From Synechococcus sp. WH 8101 (GTDB lineage Bacteria > Cyanobacteriota > Cyanobacteriia > PCC-6307 > Cyanobiaceae), in contig NZ_CP035914.1 of the NCBI RefSeq assembly GCF_004209775.1, forward strand, positions 1,674,001 through 1,738,000: a DNA stretch of 64,000 nucleotides. The letters are read 5' to 3'. Below the pieces are notes generated by a model that had not been told where the DNA came from, did no database searches, and saw nothing but the letters and a program-made list of their open reading frames with translations. This document shows, in pieces, positions 42,198 through 51,656 of the stretch. The first letter of the stretch is position 1. Every line of letters starts with the position of its first letter. Position numbers and translations under genes: made by a program.

Positions 42198-42270
42198 TCC
42201 CAAGGAGAAGACGGAGCGCCATTGAGAATCCAGGCCGCAGCTAGGCTCAAGGGCTGCAATCGCAACTTGG

Positions 42271-42540
42271 ATGGCAAAAAAACGGCGCAAGCTCAGCAAA
42301 CCGATGGAGGCCGCCATCAGTGCGGCCCAGAAAAAGGTGGAGCTGATCACCGCCAAAATTCGCGACATTCGCGACGAAGACATCCAGAATGAATTCGCCG
42401 AGGCCTTCTCGGGTGTTCACGCCACCCTGACTCAACTCAGCAAGCTCTACATTCTCGAGGGTTTCACAGAGGAGAGCGAAGCCTTACTGAATGACTATGG
42501 CCGCCTCATTCAGGAATTCGAAGAAGACTACGAGCTTTAA
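42271..42540 (+). CDS. Conserved hypothetical helical protein
   Basis: 89 residues: a basic N-terminus (MAKKRRKLSK) and a long acidic/amphipathic helical remainder (AAQKKVELITAKIRDIRDE, LIQEFEEDYEL). No family recognised; coiled-coil-like. 95 nt before the OsmC start. Confidence 0.6.
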   Translation: MAKKRRKLSKPMEAAISAAQKKVELITAKIRDIRDEDIQNEFAEAFSGVHATLTQLSKLYILEGFTEESEALLNDYGRLIQEFEEDYEL

Positions 42541-42635
42541 ACGAACGACGATTCGGTCTCCTTGGCTCTGCTTCTCCGGGAACTCCCTTGCTTTTGTCGC
42601 ACCCGCCTCATCAGCGAGATCATCGCCAACACACC

Positions 42636-43037
42636 ATGACCCGCGTCCACTGCCGGTACACCAACGACCTGCGCTGTGAAGCCGAACATGGCCCCAGTGG
42701 AGCCGTGATCCGCACCGATAACCCCCTCGATGGGGAGCGGGATCCGGAGGCATTCGGGCCCACCGATCTGGTGGCAGCCTCAGTGGGCACCTGCATTCTC
42801 ACGGTGATGGGCATCGTCGCCCGACGCCGCGGCTGGGATCTCACGGGCAGCGCGGTTGATGTCGACAAAACCATGGCCAGCGAGGGGCCGCGCCGGATCG
42901 GCCACCTGCGCGTGGCGATCAGCCTGCCTGCAGCGCTCGATGCCCAGCAGCGCAGCCTGCTGCAGCGCGCCGCCGAGACCTGCCCGGTGAAACACAATCT
43001 CGAACAAACAGCCGAGATCGACCTGGTTTGGTTGTGA
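42636..43037 (+). CDS. OsmC-like peroxiredoxin
   Basis: 133 residues from MTRVHCRY. The reactive cysteines are in ASVGTCILTVMG and AAETCPVKHNL, the OsmC/Ohr pattern of thiol-dependent hydroperoxide reduction. FGPTDLVAASVGTC is the family's most conserved block. Confidence 0.88.
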   Translation: MTRVHCRYTNDLRCEAEHGPSGAVIRTDNPLDGERDPEAFGPTDLVAASVGTCILTVMGIVARRRGWDLTGSAVDVDKTMASEGPRRIGHLRVAISLPAALDAQQRSLLQRAAETCPVKHNLEQTAEIDLVWL

Positions 43038-43146
43038 ACGAGGCGCTCGACTGGAGGACCTGACGACGAAGGGCTGACTATGGGGACCTGAACAATCGGG
43101 CGATTGCCTGTACAACCGGTGGGTGGATCAGGAGCGCGCAACCACC

Positions 43147-43698
43147 ATGCCGGAGCAAGCCAACCCATCGCCATCGCCCTCTGTTTCGAGTGAACCGCGC
43201 TGGTTCAGGCTCGCGCTGGCCTGCCGCTGGCCCCTCGCTGTGGTGATCGCCGCCTGGGCCGCGGCGGTGGCTGCGATTCAGATCCTCAAGCAACCCCTAC
43301 CCGTCGGCCTGCCGCTGAACCAACCCTTCCCCGTGCGCCTGGTGGGTGGCATCACGGTGGATCAGCTGAAAGCGCCGATTCAGGTGAACAGCGCCACCCC
43401 TCTGAAGATCGAAGCTGCCGCCACCCTGCCGGTGCAGGGCGAGGTGGGTGTCCCGGCTGGCATTGCGGTCAGCCAACCCGTCACCGTGACCGGCGGCGTC
43501 GATGTGCAGGGCCAGGTCTCGGTGGATGAGGTGAGCGCACCGGTCAAGGTGCATGGCAGCGATGAGGGGCCAATTCTGGTCGGCACTCCCGAGGATCAGT
43601 CCTTGTCGGTGCAGGGAGGCGTGAGCGTGAAGCAGGTGGGCGGCAAGATCAATGTGCAGATCCGCGATGCCGCCAAATCAATGCTGCCGATCCCTTGA
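43147..43698 (+). CDS. Membrane-anchored beta-repeat protein, unknown
   Basis: 183 residues. A Pro/Ser-rich cytoplasmic tail and one transmembrane helix (LAVVIAAWAAAVAAIQIL) precede about 120 residues of repeating short strands with the pattern V-x-V/L-x-x-P-V-x-V-x-G (PVTVTGGVDVQGQVSV, APVKVHG, LSVQGGVSVKQVGG). No family known. The kinase gene downstream shares one nucleotide (TGATG). Confidence 0.6.
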   Translation: MPEQANPSPSPSVSSEPRWFRLALACRWPLAVVIAAWAAAVAAIQILKQPLPVGLPLNQPFPVRLVGGITVDQLKAPIQVNSATPLKIEAAATLPVQGEVGVPAGIAVSQPVTVTGGVDVQGQVSVDEVSAPVKVHGSDEGPILVGTPEDQSLSVQGGVSVKQVGGKINVQIRDAAKSMLPIP

Positions 43699-44534
43699 TG
43701 CAGTCGTTGCCCCAGGATTTGCACCTGCCAAGGCTGCGGCTCGCCGTTGTCGGGCACCTCGAATGGGTGACCTTTTTGGCCGTTGATCAGCTCCCCCAAG
43801 CCGGGCTGATCAGCCGTGCCCATCGCAGCCTGGAGGAACCCGCCGGAGCTGGTGCTGTGGTGGCGGTGCAGCTGGCGCAACTGTGCGGCGCCGAAGTCAT
43901 CTTTTTCACGGCGCTGGGGCGGGATGCCATCGGTGAGCGCAGCGAAGCACGGTTGCGGGAGCTGTGGGTGACCCCCCAGATCGCCTGGCGCGATCAACCC
44001 ACGCGCCGGGGGCTCAGCCTGGTGGATGGCAGCAGTGATCGGGCCATCACCGTGATCGGCGAACGACTCACCCCCACCGCAGCCGACCCCCTTCCCTGGG
44101 AGCAGCTCAGCGACTGCGCTGGCGTGTTTGTGTCCGCCAGCGATGCCGAGGGCTTGCGCTTGGCACGCCGCGCACCGGTGCTCACGGCAACGCCACGGTT
44201 GCGGTTGCCGCTGCTGCTGAAAGCCGGCGTGGTCCTCGATGCCCTGATCGGCAGCGGCCTCGATCCGAGTGAACAGATCCCCAAGGGTGCCCTCGCCCCT
44301 GCGCCACGCCTGCAGATCACCACCGAGGGAGCCGACGGTGGCCTGCTCATCCCCGGTGGACGCTTCTCCGCCGAACCGCTTCCAGGGCCACTGGTGGAGA
44401 CGTACGGCTGTGGCGACAGCTTTGCAGCCGGCGTGACGGCAGGCCTGGCTGCCGGCTGGAGCGTGGCGGAGAGTGTGCGCCTGGGCGCCCATTGCGGCGC
44501 GACCTGCGCCACACGCTTCGGTCCCTACGGCTGA
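43698..44534 (+). CDS. PfkB-family carbohydrate kinase
   Basis: 278 residues. The C-terminal signature ETYGCGDSFAAGVTAGLAAG contains the catalytic Asp and anion hole of ribokinase/PfkB kinases; the N-terminal VVGHLEWVTFLAVDQLPQAG and GAGAVVAVQLAQLCGAEV form the sugar site. Substrate (sugar or nucleoside) cannot be assigned. Translationally coupled to the upstream gene. Confidence 0.85.
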   Translation: MQSLPQDLHLPRLRLAVVGHLEWVTFLAVDQLPQAGLISRAHRSLEEPAGAGAVVAVQLAQLCGAEVIFFTALGRDAIGERSEARLRELWVTPQIAWRDQPTRRGLSLVDGSSDRAITVIGERLTPTAADPLPWEQLSDCAGVFVSASDAEGLRLARRAPVLTATPRLRLPLLLKAGVVLDALIGSGLDPSEQIPKGALAPAPRLQITTEGADGGLLIPGGRFSAEPLPGPLVETYGCGDSFAAGVTAGLAAGWSVAESVRLGAHCGATCATRFGPYG

Positions 44535-44604
44535 GCGTGGCGCGAATCCGCAGCTGTTCATAGCGTCCTGGTAGTGCCTCCCGAACCGCAGCGGTCGATT
44601 CAGC

Positions 44605-46797
44605 ATGTCGGAACTGCAATGCCCCTTCAGTGGTCACGCTGGTGCCACCACCCCAGCAGGCGGCACCCGCAACAGCCAGTGGTGGCCCGACCAGATCGAC
44701 CTTGGGATCCTGCATCAGCACCACCCCGCCGCCAATCCACTCGGGGTTGATTTCGATTACCCCGCGGCCTTCTCCCAACTCGACTACGCCGGGCTCAAGG
44801 CCGACCTGAAGGCCCTGATGACGGATTCCCAGGCGTGGTGGCCCGCCGATTGGGGCCACTACGGCGGCCTGTTCATCCGCATGGCCTGGCACAGCGCCGG
44901 CACTTATCGCAGCGCCGACGGTCGCGGTGGAGCCGGCCATGGCAACCAGCGCTTCGCACCGCTGAACAGCTGGCCCGACAACACCAATCTCGACAAGGCC
45001 CGCCGCCTGCTCTGGCCGATCAAGCAGCGCTACGGCAATGCCATCTCATGGGCGGATCTAATCATCCTCACCGGCAACGTGGCCCTGGAATCGATGGGCT
45101 TCCGCACCCTGGGCTTTGCTGGCGGTCGCACCGACATCTGGCAGCCGGAAGAGGATGTGTTCTGGGGCAAAGAGACCCGCTGGCTTGCCGATGAACGCCA
45201 CAGCGCCGATGGCCAGCTCGACAATCCACTCGCGGCGGTTGAGATGGGCTTGATCTACGTCAACCCGGAAGGCCCGGAGGGGCACCCGGATCCGCTCGCC
45301 TCCGGCAAAGAAGTGCGTGACACCTTCGCGCGCATGGGCATGACCGTGGAGGAAACCGTGGCCCTGGTGGCCGGTGGTCACACCTTCGGGAAATGCCATG
45401 GGGCTGCAAGCGCCGATCACCTGGAGGCGGAACCAGAGGCTGCCGAGCTGGCGGAACAGGGCCTCGGATGGCACAACCGCTTCGCAAGCGGCAAGGGGGA
45501 ACACACCATCACCAGCGGCATCGAAGGAGCCTGGAAACCCAATCCCACCCGCTGGGATCAGGGCTACTTCGAAATGATGTTCACCTACGAGTGGGAGCTG
45601 TGCAAAAGCCCCGCCGGTGCCTGGCAGTGGGTCGCCAAGGATGTGAAACCCGAGCACATGATTCCCGATGCCCACGTGGCCGGGAAAAGCGCAGCACCGA
45701 TCATGACCACAGCGGATCTCTCCCTCCGCCATGACCCGATCATGGCGCCGATCGCCCATCGCTTTCATCAAGACCAGGAGGCCTTCGCCGATACCTTCGC
45801 CCGCGCCTGGTTCAAACTCACTCACCGCGATCTCGGGCCTCGCTCGCTTTACCTCGGCCCCGAGCAACCCACCGAGGTAATGATCTGGCAAGACCCCCTG
45901 CCGGCGGTGGATCACCCCCTGATCGACGCCTCCGACGTGGCCGTGCTCAAACGGGAGGCCCTGGAGCAGGGCATCAGCATCAGCGCCCTGGTGGCCACAG
46001 CCTGGGCGGCCGCCTCCAGCTTCCGCAACTCCGATCGCCGTGGCGGAGCCAATGGCGGCCGGATCCGGCTGCTGCCGCAACGCACCTGGGAGGTGAATGA
46101 TCCGGATCAGCTCAACAACGTGCTCGGCGCCCTTGAGCAGGTGCAGCAGCGCTTCAACGCCAACCGCTCCGATGGCCGGAAGGTGTCGATGGCCGACCTG
46201 ATCGTGCTGGCGGGTTGCGCCGCAGTGGAACAGGCGGCCGCCGCCGCTGGGCATGCCATCAGCGTGCCCTTCCGGCCAGGGCGCACCGATGCGGGGCCAG
46301 AGCACACCGACACCGCCTCCTTCAACGCGCTCAAACCACTCGCGGATGGTTTCCGCAACTGGAAGCGCCAGGGTCTACCGCTCCGCGACGAACAGCTCCT
46401 CGTCGATCGAGCCCAACTCCTCAACCTCAGCGCGCCGGAAATGACCGTGCTGGTGGCAGGCCTCCGGGTGCTGGGTGCCAACAGTCATGGCAACCGCCAA
46501 GGGGTCTTCACCGATCGCATCGGCGTGCTCAGCCCCGACTTCTGTACCAACCTGCTCGACATGGGCACGGTGTGGGCACCCACCAGCGAAGCGAAAGATG
46601 CCTATGAAGGGCGCGATCGAACCAGCGGATCCCTGCGCTGGACCGCAAGCCGCGTCGATCTGGTGTTCGGCTCCCACAGCCAGCTGCGCGCCATCGTGGA
46701 GGTCTATGCCCAGAGCGACGGGGGGGAGCGCTTTGTGCGTGACTTCGTCAGCGCCTGGGTGAAAGTGATGGAGCTCGACCGCTTCGATCTGCGCTGA
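44605..46797 (+). CDS. katG: Catalase-peroxidase
   Basis: 730 residues. The distal haem site is R92-M-A-W95-H96 ([13 protein letters not shown]); the Tyr of the Met-Tyr-Trp cross-link is in [13 protein letters not shown] and the proximal His in [15 protein letters not shown]. The second, haem-free domain is present ([17 protein letters not shown]). It removes hydrogen peroxide, an important duty in oxygenic cells. The last 50 nt overlap the convergent HIT gene. Confidence 0.97.
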   Translation: MSELQCPFSGHAGATTPAGGTRNSQWWPDQIDLGILHQHHPAANPLGVDFDYPAAFSQLDYAGLKADLKALMTDSQAWWPADWGHYGGLFIRMAWHSAGTYRSADGRGGAGHGNQRFAPLNSWPDNTNLDKARRLLWPIKQRYGNAISWADLIILTGNVALESMGFRTLGFAGGRTDIWQPEEDVFWGKETRWLADERHSADGQLDNPLAAVEMGLIYVNPEGPEGHPDPLASGKEVRDTFARMGMTVEETVALVAGGHTFGKCHGAASADHLEAEPEAAELAEQGLGWHNRFASGKGEHTITSGIEGAWKPNPTRWDQGYFEMMFTYEWELCKSPAGAWQWVAKDVKPEHMIPDAHVAGKSAAPIMTTADLSLRHDPIMAPIAHRFHQDQEAFADTFARAWFKLTHRDLGPRSLYLGPEQPTEVMIWQDPLPAVDHPLIDASDVAVLKREALEQGISISALVATAWAAASSFRNSDRRGGANGGRIRLLPQRTWEVNDPDQLNNVLGALEQVQQRFNANRSDGRKVSMADLIVLAGCAAVEQAAAAAGHAISVPFRPGRTDAGPEHTDTASFNALKPLADGFRNWKRQGLPLRDEQLLVDRAQLLNLSAPEMTVLVAGLRVLGANSHGNRQGVFTDRIGVLSPDFCTNLLDMGTVWAPTSEAKDAYEGRDRTSGSLRWTASRVDLVFGSHSQLRAIVEVYAQSDGGERFVRDFVSAWVKVMELDRFDLR

Positions 46798-47269
46798 ACG
46801 GCAACCAATCCGGCGCTTTTACGAGCTCTCGGGCTTGGTGAATCCAGGCCTGCACCGCGGCAGATTCGACAGCGGGACGCTCTCCAGCCTCGACAGCGCG
46901 ATAGTGATCGGCCACCGCCCAGGCGGTGGTCTGGGAATCCTCCCCATGGCGCGGGATCAGGTGGAGATGCAGATGGCGGGCACCCTCGCCAAAGGCGATC
47001 GCATACACCCGATCGCAGCGCGTGAGCTCTTGCACTAGCTGAGACGCCCTCTGCACCACCAGGCCCCAGGCCTGGGCTTCCTCAGCGGTGAAGTCGATCG
47101 GACCGCTCAGATGGCGCCGGGCATCGAGACAACACCAACCGAGCAATGGCGACGGCTGTGGATGATGGCGCAGCAACCAATCTGGATTGCGCCAGATTTC
47201 CATGGCATCCAGCTGCACCTGGTCCGCATGCAGGGCGCAGATGCCACACGACAGTGTTGAAACAGGCAT
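46748..47269 (-). CDS. HIT-family hydrolase
   Basis: 173 residues. The histidine triad is [10 protein letters not shown] at about 113, preceded by [13 protein letters not shown] proteins hydrolyse or transfer nucleotides from dinucleoside or nucleotide-conjugate substrates. The N-terminal CGICAL is a possible zinc site. The C-terminal tail of about 16 residues runs into the katG 3' end and may be non-conserved. Confidence 0.8.
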   Translation of the reverse strand: MPVSTLSCGICALHADQVQLDAMEIWRNPDWLLRHHPQPSPLLGWCCLDARRHLSGPIDFTAEEAQAWGLVVQRASQLVQELTRCDRVYAIAFGEGARHLHLHLIPRHGEDSQTTAWAVADHYRAVEAGERPAVESAAVQAWIHQARELVKAPDWLPFSADRSGRAPSLSPRR

Positions 47270-47274
47270 CAGTT

Positions 47275-47303
47275 CAAAAAGCCCCCACCATGCGGCAGGG
47301 GCT
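47275..47303 (-). terminator. psbA terminator
   Basis: Minus-strand AGCCCC (47303-47298) pairs with GGGGCT (47285-47280), followed by TTTTTGAAC. It lies 29-57 nt after the psbA stop and separates it from the HIT gene. Confidence 0.8.
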
Positions 47304-47331
47304 GTTCCGATTCAACCGCGTGGAGCGCAGC

Positions 47332-48408
47332 TCAACCGATGGCGGGAGCCTGCAGAGCCACGGGGGTGGACTCAGCAGCAGCCAGGTCGAGGGGGAAGTT
47401 GTGAGCGTTGCGCTCGTGCATCACTTCCATGCCGAGGTTGGCGCGGTTCAGCACATCAGCCCAGGTGTTCAACACCCGGCCCTGGGCATCCAGAACCGAC
47501 TGGTTGAAGTTGAAACCGTTCAGGTTGAAGGCCATGGTGCTGATGCCCATGGAGGTGAACCAGATGCCGACCACAGGCCAGGCCGCCAGAAAGAAGTGGA
47601 GGCTGCGGCTGTTGTTGAAGGAGGCGTATTGGAAGATCAGGCGACCGAAGTAACCGTGGGCAGCCACGATGTTGTAGGTCTCTTCTTCTTGGCCGAACTT
47701 GTAGCCGTAGTTCTGGGACTCGCTCTCGGTGGTTTCACGCACCAGGGAGGAGGTCACCAGTGAGCCGTGCATGGCGGAGAACAGGGAACCACCGAACACA
47801 CCGGCCACACCCAGCATGTGGAAGGGGTGCATCAGGATGTTGTGTTCAGCCTGGAACACCAGCATGAAGTTGAAGGTGCCGGAGATGCCGAGGGGCATGC
47901 CGTCGGAGAAGGAGCCCTGACCGAAGGGATAGATCAGGAACACCGCAAAGGCGGCCGAGAGCGGCGCGCTGTAAGCGACACAGATCCAGGGGCGCATGCC
48001 GAGGCGGTAGGAGAGCTCCCACTGCCGGCCCATGTAGGCGGAAATGCCGATCAGAAAGTGGAACACCACCAACTGGTAAGGACCGCCGTTGTAGAGCCAC
48101 TCATCGAGGGAGGCAGCTTCCCAGATGGGATAGAAGTGCAGGCCAATGGCGTTGGAGGAAGGCACAACAGCACCGGAGATGATGTTGTTGCCGTAGATCA
48201 GGGAACCGGCGACGGGCTCACGGATACCATCGATATCCACCGCCGGAGCAGCGATGAACGCAACGATGAAGCAGGTGGTGGCAGCCAACAGGCAGGGAAT
48301 CATCAGCACACCGAACCAACCCACATAAATGCGGTTATTGGTGTTGGTGACCCACTGACAGAAGGATTCCCAGCTGCTGAGGCGACCGCTGCGAATGGCA
48401 GTAGCCAT
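47332..48408 (-). CDS. psbA: Photosystem II D1 protein, Gln130 (D1:1-type)
   Basis: 358 residues, the normal length. All D1 landmarks are present: [13 protein letters not shown], the chlorophyll/QB segments, manganese-cluster ligands at the C-terminus ([10 protein letters not shown]) and the cleaved tail after Ala344 ([15 protein letters not shown]). At the position equivalent to 130 the residue is Gln ([13 protein letters not shown]), which marks the D1:1 form that predominates in low light; Glu is found in D1:2. No second psbA copy lies in the window. Confidence 0.98.
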   Translation of the reverse strand: MATAIRSGRLSSWESFCQWVTNTNNRIYVGWFGVLMIPCLLAATTCFIVAFIAAPAVDIDGIREPVAGSLIYGNNIISGAVVPSSNAIGLHFYPIWEAASLDEWLYNGGPYQLVVFHFLIGISAYMGRQWELSYRLGMRPWICVAYSAPLSAAFAVFLIYPFGQGSFSDGMPLGISGTFNFMLVFQAEHNILMHPFHMLGVAGVFGGSLFSAMHGSLVTSSLVRETTESESQNYGYKFGQEEETYNIVAAHGYFGRLIFQYASFNNSRSLHFFLAAWPVVGIWFTSMGISTMAFNLNGFNFNQSVLDAQGRVLNTWADVLNRANLGMEVMHERNAHNFPLDLAAAESTPVALQAPAIG

Positions 48409-48538
48409 AGAACAACAGATGAAAAGGACGGATCCACCCGGACGCCACCATGGGCAGCAGAAGGGCAGGCCTTAAGGGTATGGAAAGGTCTCGTCTTTTC
48501 CTGAAAACCACAGATTTCGAGTCATGCCTACAGAGAAA

Positions 48539-48558
48539 TTGATGAAGCGCTTCATCAA
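48539..48558. promoter_or_regulatory. Perfect 20-bp palindrome upstream of psbA
   Basis: TTGATGAAGCGCTTCATCAA reads the same on both strands. It lies 130 nt before the psbA ATG and 4 nt after the stop of the DUF697 gene. It is followed by no U-tract; it could be an operator or the base of a hairpin. A partial half-site copy (CTTCATGAA) is adjacent. Confidence 0.5.
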
Positions 48559-48562
48559 GCCT

Positions 48563-49903
48563 TCATGAACTTTTGATGCGCAAGTTTGAGGTCTGGGCGC
48601 TCGTCCATTCACGGGCCTGCTGCAGAAAACCATTCCAATCGAGCCGCTCCCGTTCCGCCGCTTGGGCCACCAGTAGGGGAGCCTGTTGCTTCAACAAAGC
48701 CAGGTCGGGCTCAGCCACCCCTGCATTGAGGGCCATCCAGTCGGCCATCGACGCTCCCACCACCCGGGTGAGATAGGCGGCGCTGAGGGCCTGGAGTGCA
48801 CCAGCAGCCAGCCAGCTGCCGCCATCGAGCTTGGCGAAGCCAAGCAGGGCCTGACCACTCCACTCCACCACGCCCTGCGCCAAGGCGGCAGCACCGAGAT
48901 GGCGCGCCGCCACCTGCAGCACCTCAGAGGTCCAGGGGCAATCCCACACCTGGGCCATCTCCCGCAGCATCAGGCCATTACCAACGGCGACGGCCACCAG
49001 ATCACCACTGGGCAATGGCGACACCACCACCGCACCCGCCACCAGCCATTGGCTGCGCTGCAGCAGGTTGCGGAACCGTTCACGACGTCGCTGCTCGAGC
49101 TCAGCCTGCCAGCGTTGATGCAGACGGGCCAGGAGCCGCTGCCGCGTGGCATCGAGGCTGCGTTGCGGTTGCTGGAGGAGGCGACGCAAGGGCTGCAACA
49201 ACGGACGCAGCGCCGTCGGCGTGCCGTCCCAGATCAAAAGACGATCGTGCCACCGCTCCGGCAACTGGGCGCACAGGTCGGCTTCGGCGCCGACGTTGCG
49301 CTCCACCAGCAGCCAGGCGGGCTGATCGTCAGCGATCTGCTCCAGACGCAGGAAGTCGGCCGCCCGCAGGGGTAACGGCAGGAGAAACAGCAGGGCGTCC
49401 TGGTGCTCTAAGGCATCGGGCAAGGTCCAGCTGCCCGTGTTGGTGGTGAGCGGGTGAGCCAGCGACAGCTGCAGCGGGCTGGGGCCGGCCAGGGCCTGCT
49501 CGAGCTGCTGGCGTTCTGGGAAAGCCACGCCGGCCGATGCCACAACCGCCATGGCAAGGGGGCCGGAACGCTCCAGCAACGCATCAAGCTGACGCTGGCG
49601 TTCCTCGCGGGCCCCAGACTCTTCCAGGGGCTCCTCCAGGCGATCGAACTGATCGAGCACATCCCGGCATCGCTGCACCCAGCCGGGAAGCGTGGTGGGT
49701 GCCTGAAACCTCGCGGCTGCCGCTGGCCGGCTCAACCACCACACACCAGCACCGACCACCAACACGCCGAGGCCACCACCGGGAAGATGCAACACGTCGG
49801 CGCAGACCCACTGACCAAACAACAGGCTTCCGCCTGCCCAAAGCAAGGTTTGACCCTTCACCGGAAGCCAGTTCAGAGAACCCAGCGACGGCACCGGAAG
49901 CAT
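48563..49903 (-). CDS. DUF697 (YcjF-like) membrane protein
   Basis: 446 residues. Two N-terminal transmembrane helices (about 15-60), a long charged middle without the P-loop of related GTPases (residues about 85-280), and a C-terminal DUF697-type hydrophobic region (WLVAGAVVVSPLPSGDLVAVAVGNGLMLREMA). Related proteins in cyanobacteria carry a GTPase domain before DUF697; it is absent or unrecognisable here. Function unknown. Confidence 0.75.
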   Translation of the reverse strand: MLPVPSLGSLNWLPVKGQTLLWAGGSLLFGQWVCADVLHLPGGGLGVLVVGAGVWWLSRPAAAARFQAPTTLPGWVQRCRDVLDQFDRLEEPLEESGAREERQRQLDALLERSGPLAMAVVASAGVAFPERQQLEQALAGPSPLQLSLAHPLTTNTGSWTLPDALEHQDALLFLLPLPLRAADFLRLEQIADDQPAWLLVERNVGAEADLCAQLPERWHDRLLIWDGTPTALRPLLQPLRRLLQQPQRSLDATRQRLLARLHQRWQAELEQRRRERFRNLLQRSQWLVAGAVVVSPLPSGDLVAVAVGNGLMLREMAQVWDCPWTSEVLQVAARHLGAAALAQGVVEWSGQALLGFAKLDGGSWLAAGALQALSAAYLTRVVGASMADWMALNAGVAEPDLALLKQQAPLLVAQAAERERLDWNGFLQQAREWTSAQTSNLRIKSS

Positions 49904-50056
49904 GGGGAGTCGTCTGAAGACCCGGCCTTCCTAGCTCAACCCCGGCACGCACACCAGGGCACAACAGCGCAGAGCACTGGGCGGCAGGCAATCCGACCCC
50001 GGCGCTGCACCGCAACTCATGGTGCTCCATAGCCTGGAAGCACCAGCACCCCCCGG

Positions 50057-50962
50057 ATGATCACCGACCGTCGCACCGAGGTGAAACGGGTGTTGCTTGC
50101 AGCCCTGGTCATCAACCTGAGCATGACCGGCCTAAAGCTGGTGCTCGGCCTGATCAGCGGCTCCCTCGCCGTGGTGGCTGACGCCATGCACAGCGCCACG
50201 GATGCCCTCTCCAGCCTGATGGGGCTTCTCACGAACAGCCTGTCGGATCCCCATCCGGATCGGGACCATCCCTATGGCCATGAGAAATACGAAGCGGTCG
50301 GTGCCCTGGCGATCGCCGGTTTCATCCTCTTCACCGCCCTGGAAATCCTGATCACCGCAGGGGAGCGGCTGCTCGACGGTCTGCCAGCCCTGCGCATCAA
50401 TGGTCCGGAACTATTCCTGCTCCTCCTGGTGCTGCTGTTCAACCTGGGCCTTGCCAGCTACGAGCGGCGGGAAGGTCGCCGCCTGCAGAGTCAGCTCCTC
50501 CTCGCCGACGCCCGCCACACCACCAGCGACATCTGGACCACGGTGATCGTGCTGGTGGGTCTGACCGGCGCCTGGTGGTTCAAGGTGAACTGGCTGGATG
50601 TCGCCCTGGCCGTGCCGCTGGTGGTGTTGCTGCTGCGGGTGTGCTGGCAGGTGCTCCGCGCCAATCTTCCCTGGCTGGTGGATCACATCGCCATCGCCCC
50701 TGAGGCGATTCACGAACAAGCGATGGCCGTGCCGGGCGTGCTCAACTGCCACGACATCGCCAGCCGCGGCGTGCTTGGCCAACGCGTCTTCATCGATATG
50801 CACATGGTGGTGGACGCCGATGATCTGCCCACGGCCCACAGGATCACCGAAATGGTGGAGGAGCGTCTGGAGAGTCGCTTCGGACCGGTGCGCTGCACCA
50901 TCCATCTGGAGCCCCGCGACTACGCCGAACAACACATCACCTTCCGGGGCGCCCACGGATGA
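50057..50962 (+). CDS. Cation diffusion facilitator (CDF) transporter
   Basis: 301 residues with six transmembrane helices. Metal site residues lie in VVADAMHSATDALSSL (HxxxD) and LLADARHTTSDIWTT (HxxxD), and the loop DPHPDRDHPYGHEKYE is the family's histidine-rich signature. A C-terminal cytoplasmic domain (VFIDMHMVVDADDLPTAHRI) completes it. It exports divalent metals such as zinc, iron or manganese in exchange for protons; which metal is not clear. Confidence 0.92.
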   Translation: MITDRRTEVKRVLLAALVINLSMTGLKLVLGLISGSLAVVADAMHSATDALSSLMGLLTNSLSDPHPDRDHPYGHEKYEAVGALAIAGFILFTALEILITAGERLLDGLPALRINGPELFLLLLVLLFNLGLASYERREGRRLQSQLLLADARHTTSDIWTTVIVLVGLTGAWWFKVNWLDVALAVPLVVLLLRVCWQVLRANLPWLVDHIAIAPEAIHEQAMAVPGVLNCHDIASRGVLGQRVFIDMHMVVDADDLPTAHRITEMVEERLESRFGPVRCTIHLEPRDYAEQHITFRGAHG

Positions 50963-51073
50963 CGGATCGGAGGACTGACCCGCAACTGGGCCGGTCGTCA
51001 GGGCGGCGCGACCGGGCACCGACAGGCCCCCAGTGATGCGTCACACTTGCCGCTGGTTGCAAGGCCTCAGGCC

Positions 51074-51652
51074 ATGACGGATTCCTACGGCGATTCCCAG
51101 ACGTTTGCGGGAGAGGGTGACACGGGTCGCGATCGCGGCCAAGACGAGGGTGGTCGCCGAGGCGGCTTCCGTGGCGGTGGCGGTGGACGTGGCCAGGGCA
51201 ACCGGGAGGGCGGCGGCTTCCGCATTCGCCTGAGCGATAACGAAATGCGCGCCACCCGGGCGCTGCAGGAGGCCTTCAATCTCCGCTCCACCGTGGCCGT
51301 GCTCGGCTTTGCTGTGCGCACCCTCGGCCAGATGCTCGAGGACGGTGAACTGGACGCCCTGGTGGAGCAGCAGCGCTCCCAGGCCCCCCGTGGCGGTGGT
51401 CGCCGGGAAGGCGGACGCAGTGAAGGCCGTGATGGTGGCCGGGGCGGCTGGCGCGGCGAAGGCGGCCGGGGCGAGGGAGGTCGCGGCTCCAGGCCTGACC
51501 CCTTCGCCCGCCCGGCCAAACCGCAGCCGGCCGCTCCTGAACCCGAAGCGGAGGTGAACGACGCAGCGGCTGTTGAGGCTGCCAGTGCTGTTGAGGCTGT
51601 CGCTGATGTTGAGACAGCCGCTGACACCGACACCAGGACCGACGAGGCCTGA
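51074..51652 (+). CDS. Gly/Arg-rich (RGG) protein with ribbon-helix-helix-like core
   Basis: 192 residues. Residues about 18-48 and 104-140 are RGG-type low-complexity sequence (GGFRGGGGGRGQGNREGG; REGGRSEGRDGGRGGWRGEG). Between them, FRIRLSDNEMRATRALQEAF and STVAVLGFAVRTLGQML follow the strand-helix-helix pattern of MetJ/Arc-type DNA-binding proteins. The tail is acidic (Ala/Glu/Val/Asp repeats). No known family is recognised; nucleic-acid binding is inferred. trpS starts 4 nt after the stop. Confidence 0.7.
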   Translation: MTDSYGDSQTFAGEGDTGRDRGQDEGGRRGGFRGGGGGRGQGNREGGGFRIRLSDNEMRATRALQEAFNLRSTVAVLGFAVRTLGQMLEDGELDALVEQQRSQAPRGGGRREGGRSEGRDGGRGGWRGEGGRGEGGRGSRPDPFARPAKPQPAAPEPEAEVNDAAAVEAASAVEAVADVETAADTDTRTDEA

Positions 51653-51656
51653 GGCG

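Noticed and set aside
45058-46305. 415-codon minus-strand frame inside katG
   Set aside because: Antisense of conserved catalase-peroxidase; no motifs.
46748-46797. Convergent overlap of katG and HIT gene as a possible frameshift
   Set aside because: Both reading frames are clean up to the overlap; the HIT motif lies well before it, so a simple tail overlap is enough.
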